A stretch of DNA of 64,000 nucleotides from Microbacterium gorillae. GTDB taxonomy: Bacteria; Actinomycetota; Actinomycetes; Actinomycetales; Microbacteriaceae. Where the stretch lies: contig NZ_LN648872.1 in NCBI RefSeq assembly GCF_000826185.2, forward strand, positions 124,001-188,000, written 5' to 3'. This document shows, one piece after another, positions 44,253-53,038 of this stretch. The notes under the pieces are model-generated. The model ran no database searches, was not told the DNA's origin, and saw only the letters and a program-made list of their open reading frames with translations. The stretch's first letter is position 1; each line of letters begins with the position of its first letter. Position numbers and translations under genes: made by a program.

Positions 44253-45604
44253 ATGACCACCACCTCCACCACGACGGATTCGACCGTCGACAACCTGGCG
44301 GCCACCCGAACCCCGGCCCGGCGCGCGTCGCCGTCGCGAGCACCGTCGGCAGCGTGATCGAGTTCTACGACTTCATCATCTACGGGACCGCGGCCGCGCT
44401 CGTCTTCCCGGCCGTGTTCTTCCCGGCACTCGGCCCCGCGGCCGGCACCATCGCCTCTTTCGCGACCTTCGCCGTCGCGTTCGTGGCTCGTCCGCTCGGC
44501 GCGCTGATCTTCGGACACTTCGGTGACAAGCTCGGCCGCAAGAAGACCCTCGTGGTCACGCTGCTGATCATGGGCGGCGCGACCGCCCTCGTCGGTGTGC
44601 TGCCGGACGCCTCCGCGATCGGCGTCGCCGCACCGATCCTCCTGATCGCGCTGCGCTTCCTGCAGGGCATCGCGGTCGGTGGTGAGTGGGCCGGTGCCGC
44701 GCTGATGGCGACCGAACACGCCCCCGCGCACCGCCGCGGCCTGTGGGCGTCGTTCCCGCAGCTCGGTGCCTCGCTGGGCTTCGCACTGGCCAGCGCCACG
44801 TTCCTCATCACGAACCTCACCCTGGGTGACCAGTCCGATGCCTTCATCTCCTGGGCCTGGCGCATTCCGTTCGTGGTCAGCGCCCTCATGGTGCTGATCG
44901 GCCTCTACATCCGCCTGAAGGTCGAGGAGACCCCGGTGTTCCGCGAGGAGCAGGAGCGTGCCGCCGCCGCTCCGGCCACCGCGCCGCGCCGCCTTCCGGT
45001 TCTCGAGGCTCTGCGCCACCAGCCGCGCGAGGTGCTCCTCGGTGGAGGCGCCGCGGTCCTGCTGTTCGCCTTCTTCTACATCGGAACCGCGTTCCTGACC
45101 AGCTACGGCACCGCAACCCTCGGACTCAGCCGGCCGGCCGTGCTCACGATGGGCATCATCGCCGCGCTGTGCTTCTCCGTCGGTACGATCCTCGCCGGCG
45201 CGCTGTCGGACCGCTTCGGCCGCCGCCGCGTGATCCTCGTCTCGGTGATCATCGCCGTTCCGTGGGCGCTGGCCCTGTTCCCGCTGCTGGACATCGGTGA
45301 GCTGTGGGCGTTCGGTGTGGGACTGTCCGTGACGATGTTCATCACCGGCGGCTCGTACGGTCCGGTCGGGTCGTACCTGCCCGAGCTCTTCGCCACGCGC
45401 TACCGCTACACCGGTGCGGGCATGGCCTACAACCTCGCCGCCCTCGTCGGCGGTGGCATCACGCCGCTGGTCGCGGCATCGCTCGCCGGCTCGTTCGGCG
45501 GAAACGCGATCGGCCTCCTGCTGGCCGGCGTCGCAGTCGTGAGCGTGATCTGCATCCTCGTGCTCCGTGAGACGCGCGGCGCATCACTGCGCGATCGCGA
45601 CTGA
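44253..45604 (+). CDS. MHS-family MFS transporter with apparent N-terminal frameshift
   Basis: A strong Shine-Dalgarno (AAGGAGA) precedes ATG 44253, which encodes MTTTSTTTDSTVDNLAATRT but stops near 44357. From about 44315 the real transporter continues in another frame: RVAVASTVGSVIEFYDFIIY, GHFGDKLGRKKTLV, FLQGIAVGGEWAGAALMATE, typical of metabolite:H+ symporters with about 12 helices. One missing base in the run of CG-rich codons near 44310-44330 explains it. The only in-frame alternative start, GTG 44354, would cut into the first helix. It is a pseudogene, a phase-variable gene or a sequencing error. Confidence 0.75.
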
Positions 45605-45631
45605 CCTCCTCACCCGAAAGGAACCCCTCCC

Positions 45632-47263
45632 ATGACCATCACCACCGGCCAGAGCGCACCGCACGTCCTCTCCGCGAATGACGAGCCGCTGACCCCGCTG
45701 CGGTTCCTGCAGCGCTCGGCGGAGGTCTTCCCGCGGAAGACGGCGATCTCCTACGGCGCCCGGACGTACACGTACGCCGGGTTCGCCGCGGAGGCGGAGC
45801 GGCTGGCGGAGGTGTTCGCGGCGGAGATCGAGCCGGGCGACCGGATCGCCTACCTCTCCGCGAACACGCCGGAGCTGCTGATCGGCCACTTCGCCGTTCC
45901 GCTGGCCGGTGGTGTCCTGGTCGCGATCAACTCCCGGCTCAGCCGGGCCGAGATCGAGTACATTCTGGAGCACTCCGGCGCCCGCATCCTCGTGATCGAC
46001 GCGGAGCTGCTCACCTCGATCGGGGACATCGTCGCGACGGTGCCGTCCGTCGAGACGCTGGTCGAGGTGCCGGACGAGGAGTTCGGGCAGCCCGGCGGGC
46101 ACGTCGAGGTCGGCCAGATCTCCTACGCCGATTACCTCACCCGGGCCGGCGAGGCGGTGTCCTGGCACATCGAGGACGAGCGCGCCCCCATCTCGATCAA
46201 CTACACCTCCGGGACCACCGGGAAGCCGAAGGGCGTCGTGTACACCCACCGCGGCGCCTACCTGAACTCCCTCGGTGAGATCTTCCACCAGCAGCTCGTG
46301 CCGTCCTCCGTGTATCTGTGGACCCTCCCGATGTTCCACTGCAACGGATGGTGCACGCCGTGGGCGGTGACGGCGGCGGGCGCGACGCACGTGGCGCTGC
46401 GCGCTGTCCGCGCCGACCCGATCTGGGACCTCATCGACGGCCTCGGCGTCACGCACCTGTGCGGCGCGCCGACGGTGTGCTCGGTCATCGCCGAGTCACC
46501 CCGCGCTCACGTCGTGGAGCGCCCGCTGCGGATCACGACGGCCGGTGCCCCGCCGTCGCCGACGATCATCGAGACGCTGCAGGAGCTCGGCATCACGGTC
46601 GTGCACGTCTACGGACTCACCGAGGTCTACGGCCCGTTCACGATCTGCGAGCCGCAGGAGGAGTGGGAGGGCCTGCCCGCCGCCGAGCGGGCTCGTCTGC
46701 TCGCTCGCCAGGGCGTCGGCATGGTCCAGGCCGAGTCGGCGCGCGTCGTGGACGCCGACGGAAATGACGTGCCGGCGGACGGCATCACGATCGGTGAGAT
46801 CGTGCTGCGCGGCAATAACGTGATGAAGGAGTACTTCCGCGACCACCGCGCCACCGCCGAGGCGTTCCGGGGCGGCTGGTTCCACACCGGTGACCTCGGG
46901 GTCATGCACACGGACCGCTACATCGAGCTGAAGGACCGCGCGAAGGACATCGTGATCTCCGGCGGAGAGAACATCTCAACGGTCGAGGTCGAGCAGGCCG
47001 TGGTGTCGCATGACGCCGTTCTCGAGGCCGCCGTGGTCGGGCGTCCGGATGACAAGTGGGGTGAGCGTCCGGTCGCGTTCGTCGTGCTGCGCGCCGGACA
47101 CGAGGTGGACGCCGAGGAACTGCGCATTCACACCCGCAGTCGTCTCGCCGCGTTCAAGGTGCCGGACCGGTTCGTCTTCCTGGCTGAGCTGCCGCACACG
47201 TCCACCGGCAAGGTGCAGAAGTTCGAACTGCGCTCCCGCGCCATCGACCTCGCCGCCGCCTGA
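45632..47263 (+). CDS. Acyl-CoA ligase (AMP-binding enzyme)
   Basis: 543 residues. The AMP-binding motif is INYTSGTTGKPKGVVYTHRG. Later blocks are VYGLTEVYGPF, GWFHTGDLGVMHTDRYIELK and the catalytic Lys context HTSTGKVQKFELR. It activates a carboxylic acid as an acyl-CoA. It lies 27 bases after the transporter, so uptake and activation of the same acid is likely. The pattern fits short- or medium-chain fatty-acid ligases of the plant AAE type; the substrate is not determined. Confidence 0.88.
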   Translation: MTITTGQSAPHVLSANDEPLTPLRFLQRSAEVFPRKTAISYGARTYTYAGFAAEAERLAEVFAAEIEPGDRIAYLSANTPELLIGHFAVPLAGGVLVAINSRLSRAEIEYILEHSGARILVIDAELLTSIGDIVATVPSVETLVEVPDEEFGQPGGHVEVGQISYADYLTRAGEAVSWHIEDERAPISINYTSGTTGKPKGVVYTHRGAYLNSLGEIFHQQLVPSSVYLWTLPMFHCNGWCTPWAVTAAGATHVALRAVRADPIWDLIDGLGVTHLCGAPTVCSVIAESPRAHVVERPLRITTAGAPPSPTIIETLQELGITVVHVYGLTEVYGPFTICEPQEEWEGLPAAERARLLARQGVGMVQAESARVVDADGNDVPADGITIGEIVLRGNNVMKEYFRDHRATAEAFRGGWFHTGDLGVMHTDRYIELKDRAKDIVISGGENISTVEVEQAVVSHDAVLEAAVVGRPDDKWGERPVAFVVLRAGHEVDAEELRIHTRSRLAAFKVPDRFVFLAELPHTSTGKVQKFELRSRAIDLAAA

Positions 47264-47419
47264 GCCGGGAGCTCTCGCGGTCGAAGCGGCCGGCGTCCAT
47301 GGGGTAGACTTGTGTGGTTTGTGCGCCGCTTCGGCGTGCGCACGGACAGCACCACGTGCCGGACTCGCCGGTGACGTGGGAGAGCGGGCCGTCCGGTCCG
47401 CTCGGAGAAAGGAAACGGA

Positions 47420-47851
47420 ATGGCACCCAAGAAGAAGGTGACCGGCCTGATCAAGCTTCAGATCCAGGCCGGCGCTGCCAACCCCGCCCCGCCGATCGGC
47501 CCTGCGCTCGGTCAGCACGGCGTGAACATCATGGAGTTCTGCAAGGCGTACAACGCCGCGACGGAGTCGCAGCGCGGCAACGTCATCCCCGTCGAGATCA
47601 CCGTCTACGAGGACCGCAGCTTCACGTTCATCCTGAAGACCCCGCCGGCCGCTGAGCTCATCAAGAAGGCCGCCGGTCTTCCCAAGGGCTCCGCGACGCC
47701 GCACACGGTCAAGGTGGGCAAGCTCACCAAGGACCAGGTTCGTCAGATCGCCGAGACCAAGATGCCCGACCTGAACGCGAACGACATCGAGAACGCTTCG
47801 CGCATCATCGCCGGAACCGCCCGCTCCATGGGCATCACGGTCGAGGACTGA
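47420..47851 (+). CDS. rplK: 50S ribosomal protein L11
   Basis: 143 residues. The N-terminus [20 protein letters not shown] and the [20 protein letters not shown] block are diagnostic. SD GAAAGGAAA. Its own promoter is likely upstream (TAGACT at 47305), because a 4.2-kb insertion separates it from nusG; a hairpin (GCGCCG-CTT-CGGCGT near 47323) lies in the leader. Confidence 0.97.
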   Translation: MAPKKKVTGLIKLQIQAGAANPAPPIGPALGQHGVNIMEFCKAYNAATESQRGNVIPVEITVYEDRSFTFILKTPPAAELIKKAAGLPKGSATPHTVKVGKLTKDQVRQIAETKMPDLNANDIENASRIIAGTARSMGITVED

Positions 47852-47865
47852 GGGGAATAACGACA

Positions 47866-48552
47866 ATGGCTAAGTCCAAGGCTTACACCGCTGCCCTCGC
47901 CAAGATCGAGGACGGCAAGTTCTACACTCCGAGCGAGGCCGTGGCTCTCGCGAAGGAGACCGGTTCGACCAAGACGGACTCCACCGTCGAGGTCGCGCTC
48001 AAGCTCTCGGTCGACCCGCGCAAGGCGGACCAGATGGTTCGTGGCACGGTCATGCTGCCCAACGGCACGGGTAAGACCGCGCGCGTCATCGTGTTCGCGA
48101 ACGGTCCGGCCGCTGAGGCCGCCATCGCCGCGGGCGCTGACGAGGTCGGCTCGACCGAGCTGATCGAGAAGGTCGCCGGCGGTTGGACCGACTTCGACGC
48201 CGCAGTCTCCACGCCGGAGCTGATGGGCCAGGTCGGTCGCCTCGGTAAGGTGCTGGGTCCGCGTGGCCTCATGCCGAACCCGAAGACCGGCACCGTCACC
48301 CCGAACCCGGCCAAGGCCGTCGAGGAGATCAAGGGCGGCAAGATCGAGTTCCGCGTCGACAAGCACGCCAACGTGCACTTCATCGTCGGCAAGGCCTCGT
48401 TCTCGGCTGAGCAGCTGAACGAGAACATCACGGCTGCGCTGGACGAGATCGTCCGCCTCAAGCCGTCGAGCTCGAAGGGCCGTTACATCCAGAAGGGCGC
48501 CGTGTCGACCACGTTCGGCCCGGGCATCCCGCTGGACGTCAACGCCATCTGA
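47866..48552 (+). CDS. rplA: 50S ribosomal protein L1
   Basis: 228 residues. [20 protein letters not shown] opens the protein; [20 protein letters not shown] is the conserved L1 block. It lies 14 bases after rplK in one operon. L1 binds 23S rRNA and may repress its own operon, as in other bacteria. Confidence 0.97.
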   Translation: MAKSKAYTAALAKIEDGKFYTPSEAVALAKETGSTKTDSTVEVALKLSVDPRKADQMVRGTVMLPNGTGKTARVIVFANGPAAEAAIAAGADEVGSTELIEKVAGGWTDFDAAVSTPELMGQVGRLGKVLGPRGLMPNPKTGTVTPNPAKAVEEIKGGKIEFRVDKHANVHFIVGKASFSAEQLNENITAALDEIVRLKPSSSKGRYIQKGAVSTTFGPGIPLDVNAI

Positions 48553-48566
48553 GTCTGCTGACTCGC

Positions 48567-48600
48567 ACGAAGGCCTCCGCCACTCGGCGGGGGCCTTCGT
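48567..48600 (+). terminator. Hairpin terminator after rplA
   Basis: ACGAAGGCCTCCGCC pairs with GGCGGGGGCCTTCGT across a four-base loop, 15 pairs with one T-G wobble. It ends the rplK-rplA operon. Confidence 0.85.
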
Positions 48601-48643
48601 CGTTCGGGCGCGGTCATGCAGGGTAATGTTCCCTGACTCGGAG

Positions 48644-48704
48644 GGGGCTCGGCGGCTACGGTGAACCGTCGCCGCTTCGAGTCCCGGCGACGTGAAGGAG
48701 CCCC
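48644..48704 (+). promoter_or_regulatory. Leader structure that could mask the ribosome-binding site
   Basis: GGGGCTC (48644-48650) is the exact complement of GAGCCCC (48698-48704), which includes the end of the AAGGAG ribosome-binding site and abuts the ATG at 48705. A strong inner hairpin sits inside: CGGCG, bulge GCT, ACGGT-GA-ACCGT, CGCCG (48650-48674). This is a plausible on/off leader for the amino-acid transporter. It matches no riboswitch class I know. Confidence 0.45.
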
Positions 48705-49517
48705 ATGTCCCGTCGTCAGTTCACCGCCGCATCCGTGCTGATCGTCACCGCGCTCGCGCTCGCCGGCTGCGCGGGGGCTTCAAGCTCCACGGGCGATGCC
48801 ACCGGCGCGGCGACCGAGGACTACGGGCTGGTTGAGTCCGGCACCCTCACCGTCGCGACGGAGGGCACCTATCGCCCCTTCAGCTTCCACGAGGACGGCG
48901 GCGGGGAACTGACCGGCTACGACGTGGAGATCGCGCGTGCGGTCGCCGATGAGCTCGGCCTGAAGGTGGAGTTCAAGGAGACGCAGTGGGATGCGATCTT
49001 CGCCGGCCTGGATGCGCAGCGGTTCGACGTGATCGCCAACCAGGTCACGATCAACGACGAGCGCAAGGCGAAGTACGCCTTGAGCGCGCCGTACACGGTC
49101 TCCCACGGCGTGATCGTGGTGAAGGGCGACAACTCCGACATCACCTCGTTCGCCTCGCTCAAGGGCAAGACCACAGCGCAGTCGCTGAGCAGCAACTGGC
49201 ACGATCTGGCCGTCGAGTCCGGCGCGAAGGTCGAAGCCGTCGAGGGGTGGGCGCAGGCCGTCGCCCTGCTTCAGCAGGGCCGCGTCGACGCCACGATCAA
49301 TGACGAGCTGACCTTCCTGGACTACAAGAAGATCGACGGTGCCAAGGATCTGAAGATCGCGGCGGAGACCGACGACGCCGGCGAAGCCGCGTTCGCTGCG
49401 CGGAAGGACGAGGACAAGCTCATGGCGGCGATCGACGGCGCGCTGGAGAAGCTGCGCGCAGACGGCACCCTCGCGAAGCTCGGCGAGAAGTACTTCGGCC
49501 AGGACGTCTCCGAGTAG
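48705..49517 (+). CDS. Amino-acid ABC transporter substrate-binding lipoprotein
   Basis: 270 residues. Lipobox LAGC with Cys 22, then the type-3 solute-binding pattern LTVATEGTYRPFSFHEDGGG, ELTGYDVEIARAVADELGL and VIANQVTINDERKAKYALS. The SSNWHDLAVESGAKV block points to the cystine-type subgroup, with moderate confidence. It overlaps its permease by one base (TAGTG). Confidence 0.88.
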   Translation: MSRRQFTAASVLIVTALALAGCAGASSSTGDATGAATEDYGLVESGTLTVATEGTYRPFSFHEDGGGELTGYDVEIARAVADELGLKVEFKETQWDAIFAGLDAQRFDVIANQVTINDERKAKYALSAPYTVSHGVIVVKGDNSDITSFASLKGKTTAQSLSSNWHDLAVESGAKVEAVEGWAQAVALLQQGRVDATINDELTFLDYKKIDGAKDLKIAAETDDAGEAAFAARKDEDKLMAAIDGALEKLRADGTLAKLGEKYFGQDVSE

Positions 49518-50185
49518 TGGACGGGAGCCTGCTCCAGCTGCTCTGGGACTCCCTCGGCCCGATCGTCCTGGGGGGCCTGACCGGCACGATCCCGCTGTCG
49601 CTGGCGTCGTTCGCGATCGGTCTCGTGATCGCGTTCGGCGTGGCCCTGATGCGGCTGTCGCACAACGCGCTCCTGCGCTGGCTGGCGCGGGCCTACGTCT
49701 CCGTGATCCGCGGCACGCCACTGCTGGTCCAGTTGTTCGTGATCTTCTACGGCCTGCCCTCGATCGGCGTCACGGTACCGCCGTGGCCCAGCGCCATCCT
49801 CGCGCTGGCGCTGAATGTGGGTGGCTACGCCGCCGAGGTGATCCGAGCCGCCATCCTGTCGGTGCCCAAGGAGCAGTGGGAAGCCGGCTTCATGATCGGC
49901 ATGTCACGCGGCGAGACGCTGTGGCGGATCATCCTGCCGCAGGCGATCCGCGTGGCGATCCCACCGCTGTCGAACACCTTCATCTCGTTGGTGAAGGACA
50001 GCTCACTCGCCTCTCTCGTGCTGGTCACGGAACTGTTCCGCCAGGCGCAGCAGATCGCCTCGGCGTCTTACGAGTTCCTGGCGATCTACATCGAGGCGGC
50101 GGCCGTGTACTGGGTGATCTGTCTGGTGCTCTCGTGGGGGCAGAGTCGGATCGAGAGGAAGCTGGAGAACCGTGTCGCTCGATGA
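49517..50185 (+). CDS. Amino-acid ABC transporter permease
   Basis: 222 residues from GTG 49517. About five membrane segments; the His/Glu-type permease block [20 protein letters not shown] and [19 protein letters not shown] are clear. [20 protein letters not shown] is another hallmark. It probably forms a homodimer, since only one permease gene is present. It overlaps the ATPase gene by 14 bases. Confidence 0.92.
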   Translation: MDGSLLQLLWDSLGPIVLGGLTGTIPLSLASFAIGLVIAFGVALMRLSHNALLRWLARAYVSVIRGTPLLVQLFVIFYGLPSIGVTVPPWPSAILALALNVGGYAAEVIRAAILSVPKEQWEAGFMIGMSRGETLWRIILPQAIRVAIPPLSNTFISLVKDSSLASLVLVTELFRQAQQIASASYEFLAIYIEAAAVYWVICLVLSWGQSRIERKLENRVAR

Positions 50186-50954
50186 TCTGGACCCCACCCT
50201 GCCGCTGCTGACCGCGTCCGGCATCACCAAACGCTTCGGTGACAACGAGGTGCTGCGCGGCGTGAACCTGGAGGTGCAGCGCGGCGAGGTCGTCGTCCTG
50301 ATCGGGCCGAGCGGTTCGGGTAAGACCACGCTGCTGCGCTCGCTGAACGGCCTGGAGGTTCCGGACGAGGGCACGATCGAGATCCGTCCCGACGCCCCGA
50401 TCGTGTTCGATGTCGGCGTCGGGCAGTCCGCTCGCGATGCCCTCCGCGACCGGTCGGCGATGGTCTTCCAGCAGCACAACCTGTTCCCGCAGATGACGGT
50501 GCTGCAGAACGTGGTGGAGGGTCCCGTCCGGGTGCAGCGGGTGCCCCGCGCCGAAGCCGAGGCCCAGGCGCGTGAGCTCCTGGAGCGCGTCGGGCTCGCC
50601 GAGAAGGCGCAGGCGCGGCCGTTCGAACTCTCCGGCGGCCAGCAGCAGCGCGTCGGGATCGTGCGCGCTCTCGCACTGCGTCGCGACCTGCTGCTCTTCG
50701 ACGAGCCGACCAGCGCCCTCGACCCGGAGCTCGTGGGCGAGGTGCTCAAGGTGATCGCCGAGCTCGCTGCCCAGGGCTGGACGATGGTCATCGTGACGCA
50801 CGAGCTGGCGTTCGCGCGCCAGGCGGCTGACCGGGTGGTGTTCCTGGACGGCGGGGTGATCGTCGAGGAGGGGACTCCCGAGCAGATCTTCACCCGGCCG
50901 ACGCAGGAGCGCACCCGGAAGTTCCTCGATCGCATCCTGCGACCGCTGGACTGA
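50172..50954 (+). CDS. Amino-acid ABC transporter ATP-binding protein
   Basis: 260 residues from GTG 50172. Walker A GPSGSGKT at 45-52, [16 protein letters not shown], signature [15 protein letters not shown], Walker [15 protein letters not shown] and H-loop VTHE. It completes the three-gene importer. The extra segment [20 protein letters not shown] after Walker A is longer than usual. It is convergent with lysE, 14 bases between stops. Confidence 0.93.
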   Translation: MSLDDLDPTLPLLTASGITKRFGDNEVLRGVNLEVQRGEVVVLIGPSGSGKTTLLRSLNGLEVPDEGTIEIRPDAPIVFDVGVGQSARDALRDRSAMVFQQHNLFPQMTVLQNVVEGPVRVQRVPRAEAEAQARELLERVGLAEKAQARPFELSGGQQQRVGIVRALALRRDLLLFDEPTSALDPELVGEVLKVIAELAAQGWTMVIVTHELAFARQAADRVVFLDGGVIVEEGTPEQIFTRPTQERTRKFLDRILRPLD

Positions 50955-50968
50955 GGCCAGGCTGCCCG

Positions 50969-51613
50969 TCAGTGGCCGAGGGCGAGCGAGGCCGCGATGG
51001 CCAGCATGATGACGGCGATGACGACGTCGAGAATCCGCCATGACCGGGGCGAAGACAGCCAGCGCCCGAGGTGGCGCGCCCCGTAGGCGAGCGCGAAGAA
51101 CCACAGGAAGCTCCCGCTGATCGCGCCGAGCGCGAAGAGGAGACGGTTCGGCTGCGCCTGCGCGATGGAACCGAGGAGGAACACCGTGTCGAGGTAGACG
51201 TGCGGGTTCAGCCAGGTGATCGCCAGGGTCGTGAGGACGGTCGCCGTCAGCGTGGTGCTTCGGACTCGTGTGGTCGTCGTGCGCGCCGCACCGCCGTCGG
51301 CTGTGCCCGCGTCTTCGGCGGAGAGCGCGTCGCCGGACGGACGCCACGCGCGGCGCAGGGCCAGGACGGCATAGCTGACGAGGAACGCCACGCCCACCCA
51401 GCGCACGACGACCACCAGCATCGGCACCGCCTGCAGCGCCAGGCCCACCCCGGACACGCCGAGGCTGATCAGCAGCGCATCCGACAGCGCGCAGACCAGG
51501 ACGACCGCCAGGAGGTGCTCGCGCCGGATGCCCTGACGAAGCACGAACGCGTTCTGCGCGCCGATCGCGATGATGAGGGACAGGCCGGTGCCGAGGCCGG
51601 TGAGGAAGGGCAT
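50969..51613 (-). CDS. lysE: LysE/ArgO-type amino-acid exporter
   Basis: 214 residues with six hydrophobic segments. IIAIGAQNAFVLRQGIRREH is the LysE signature, and ITWLNPHVYLDTVFLLG the second conserved block. It exports basic amino acids such as lysine and arginine. A low-complexity loop with RTTTTRVRSTT lies between segments 3 and 4. Divergent from its LysR-type activator, the classic lysE-lysG arrangement. Confidence 0.92.
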   Translation of the reverse strand: MPFLTGLGTGLSLIIAIGAQNAFVLRQGIRREHLLAVVLVCALSDALLISLGVSGVGLALQAVPMLVVVVRWVGVAFLVSYAVLALRRAWRPSGDALSAEDAGTADGGAARTTTTRVRSTTLTATVLTTLAITWLNPHVYLDTVFLLGSIAQAQPNRLLFALGAISGSFLWFFALAYGARHLGRWLSSPRSWRILDVVIAVIMLAIAASLALGH

Positions 51614-51674
51614 GCTCTCACGCTAGGCCGAGGTGAGATGAAGCGCGAGACATGATTTCTTTGGAAGCATTAGT

Positions 51675-52580
51675 GTGGCTGATATGCGGATTCCGCCCGA
51701 CCTCGCTGAGACGCTCGCCATCATCGTCGACGAGGGAACCCTCGAGGCCGCAGCCCGCCGCCTTCGCGTCACCCAACCGGCGGTGAGTCAGCGGTTGCGC
51801 ACACTGGAATCGCTCGTCGGCCGCGTCCTGCTCGTGCGTTCTCGGCCGGTTCGCGCGACGGCTGCGGGGGAGGCGGTCGTCCGTTACGGGAGGCAGATCG
51901 CTCATCTCGAGGCGGATGCGCTCACGGAACTGGGTCTCGCCGCGAACGGCCGGGCATCGCTCCCGATCGCCGTCAACTCGGACTCTCTCGCGACGTGGTT
52001 CCTGCCCGCGCTGGGCCATCTCGCAGCGGAGTACCCGGTGACCTTCGACCTGCGCCGCGACGATCAGGATTTCACGGTCGGAATGCTGGAGGCCGGGACG
52101 GTGCTCGGCGCGGTGACCTCTCGTGCCGATCCGATCGCCGGGTGCCGAGTGACCCCGTTGGGGGCGATGCGGTACACCCCGGTGGCGACGGTCGCGTTCC
52201 ACGAGCAGTGGTTCCCGGACGGTGCCACCGCTGATGCCCTGAGAGATGCGCCGCTGGTGGATTTCGATTCGCGCGACGACCTGCAGACGAGCTGGCTGGT
52301 GGCCCGGGGCGTGGACCCCTCCGCGCCGCCACGTCACCGCGTTCCGGCGTCGAGCGAGTTCGCGCAGGCGGTGCTGATGGGTCTCGGGTGGGGGCAGCTG
52401 CTGCCGTTCCAGCTGGAGGCGCCTCTGGCGGCGGGGGAGGTGCGAGCGCTCGACGGTTCACACCTCGACGTGCCGCTGTACTGGCAGCAGTGGAACGTTC
52501 GGTCCACGCTGCTGGATGCCGTCGGCGCGGAGATCGTCGCGCAGGCGCACCGCACGCTGGTGGCGGCACCGTCGGCGTGA
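51675..52580 (+). CDS. lysG: LysG/ArgP-type LysR-family regulator
   Basis: 301 residues. The helix-turn-helix is EGTLEAAARRLRVTQPAVSQ; LPIAVNSDSLATWFLPAL opens the effector domain, as in ArgP/LysG. Start GTG 51675 has GGAAG seven bases upstream; ATG 51684 is an alternative. The 61-base gap to lysE must contain the activator site; ATTTCTTTGGAAGCATTAGT covers most of it. It should activate lysE when intracellular lysine or arginine is high. Confidence 0.9.
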   Translation: MADMRIPPDLAETLAIIVDEGTLEAAARRLRVTQPAVSQRLRTLESLVGRVLLVRSRPVRATAAGEAVVRYGRQIAHLEADALTELGLAANGRASLPIAVNSDSLATWFLPALGHLAAEYPVTFDLRRDDQDFTVGMLEAGTVLGAVTSRADPIAGCRVTPLGAMRYTPVATVAFHEQWFPDGATADALRDAPLVDFDSRDDLQTSWLVARGVDPSAPPRHRVPASSEFAQAVLMGLGWGQLLPFQLEAPLAAGEVRALDGSHLDVPLYWQQWNVRSTLLDAVGAEIVAQAHRTLVAAPSA

Positions 52581-52615
52581 TGGACCTCCGTCCGCGACGG
52601 GTTCAGGATGGACCC

Positions 52616-52966
52616 ATGGGAACCGTGGACGACTACCTCGCCGAGCTCGACGATGAGACCGCGCGGATGGCGATCGCGCACGTGTACGCGATCGCGGCGG
52701 AGGTGGTGCCCGAGGCCGTGCAGGGAACGAAGTACGCCATGCCGGCCCTGGTGCACCGGGGGAAGGGGCTGATCAGCGTGATGCGCACGCGGAAGCATCT
52801 CGGCCTCTACCCGTATTCGGGCAGGATCCTGCCGGTGCTGGCGAAGGACCTGGGGGACTACGACGGCTCACCCGGAACCCTGCGCTTCCAGCCCGACGCG
52901 CTGCCACCGGATGACGTGCTGCGCCGCATCGTCGAGATGCGCCGGGAGGAGATCGAGGGATCCTGA
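52616..52966 (+). CDS. DUF1801 / YdhG-like protein
   Basis: 116 residues. VDDYLAELDDETARMAIAHV, GTKYAMPALVHRGKGLISV and HLGLYPYSGRILPVL are the typical pattern of this small alpha/beta family, related to the frataxin-like fold. No catalytic residues are known. It lies 35 bases after lysG on the same strand. Start ATG 52616 follows a GGATGGACCC stretch; no strong ribosome-binding site. Confidence 0.75.
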   Translation: MGTVDDYLAELDDETARMAIAHVYAIAAEVVPEAVQGTKYAMPALVHRGKGLISVMRTRKHLGLYPYSGRILPVLAKDLGDYDGSPGTLRFQPDALPPDDVLRRIVEMRREEIEGS

Positions 52967-53038
52967 TCACCCCCATCCGGAGGTGGTCCTCCCCTCCGAG
53001 CGGCATAGGCTCGGAGAACGAAAACCCGAGGGAGAGGG

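Noticed and set aside
44354..45604. Intact transporter starting at GTG 44354
   Set aside because: It would remove the start of the first helix and has no ribosome-binding site, whereas ATG 44253 has a strong one in a different frame.
48601..48704. SAM, cobalamin or other known riboswitch
   Set aside because: I could not match any conserved core; only the simple ribosome-binding-site-masking fold is supported.
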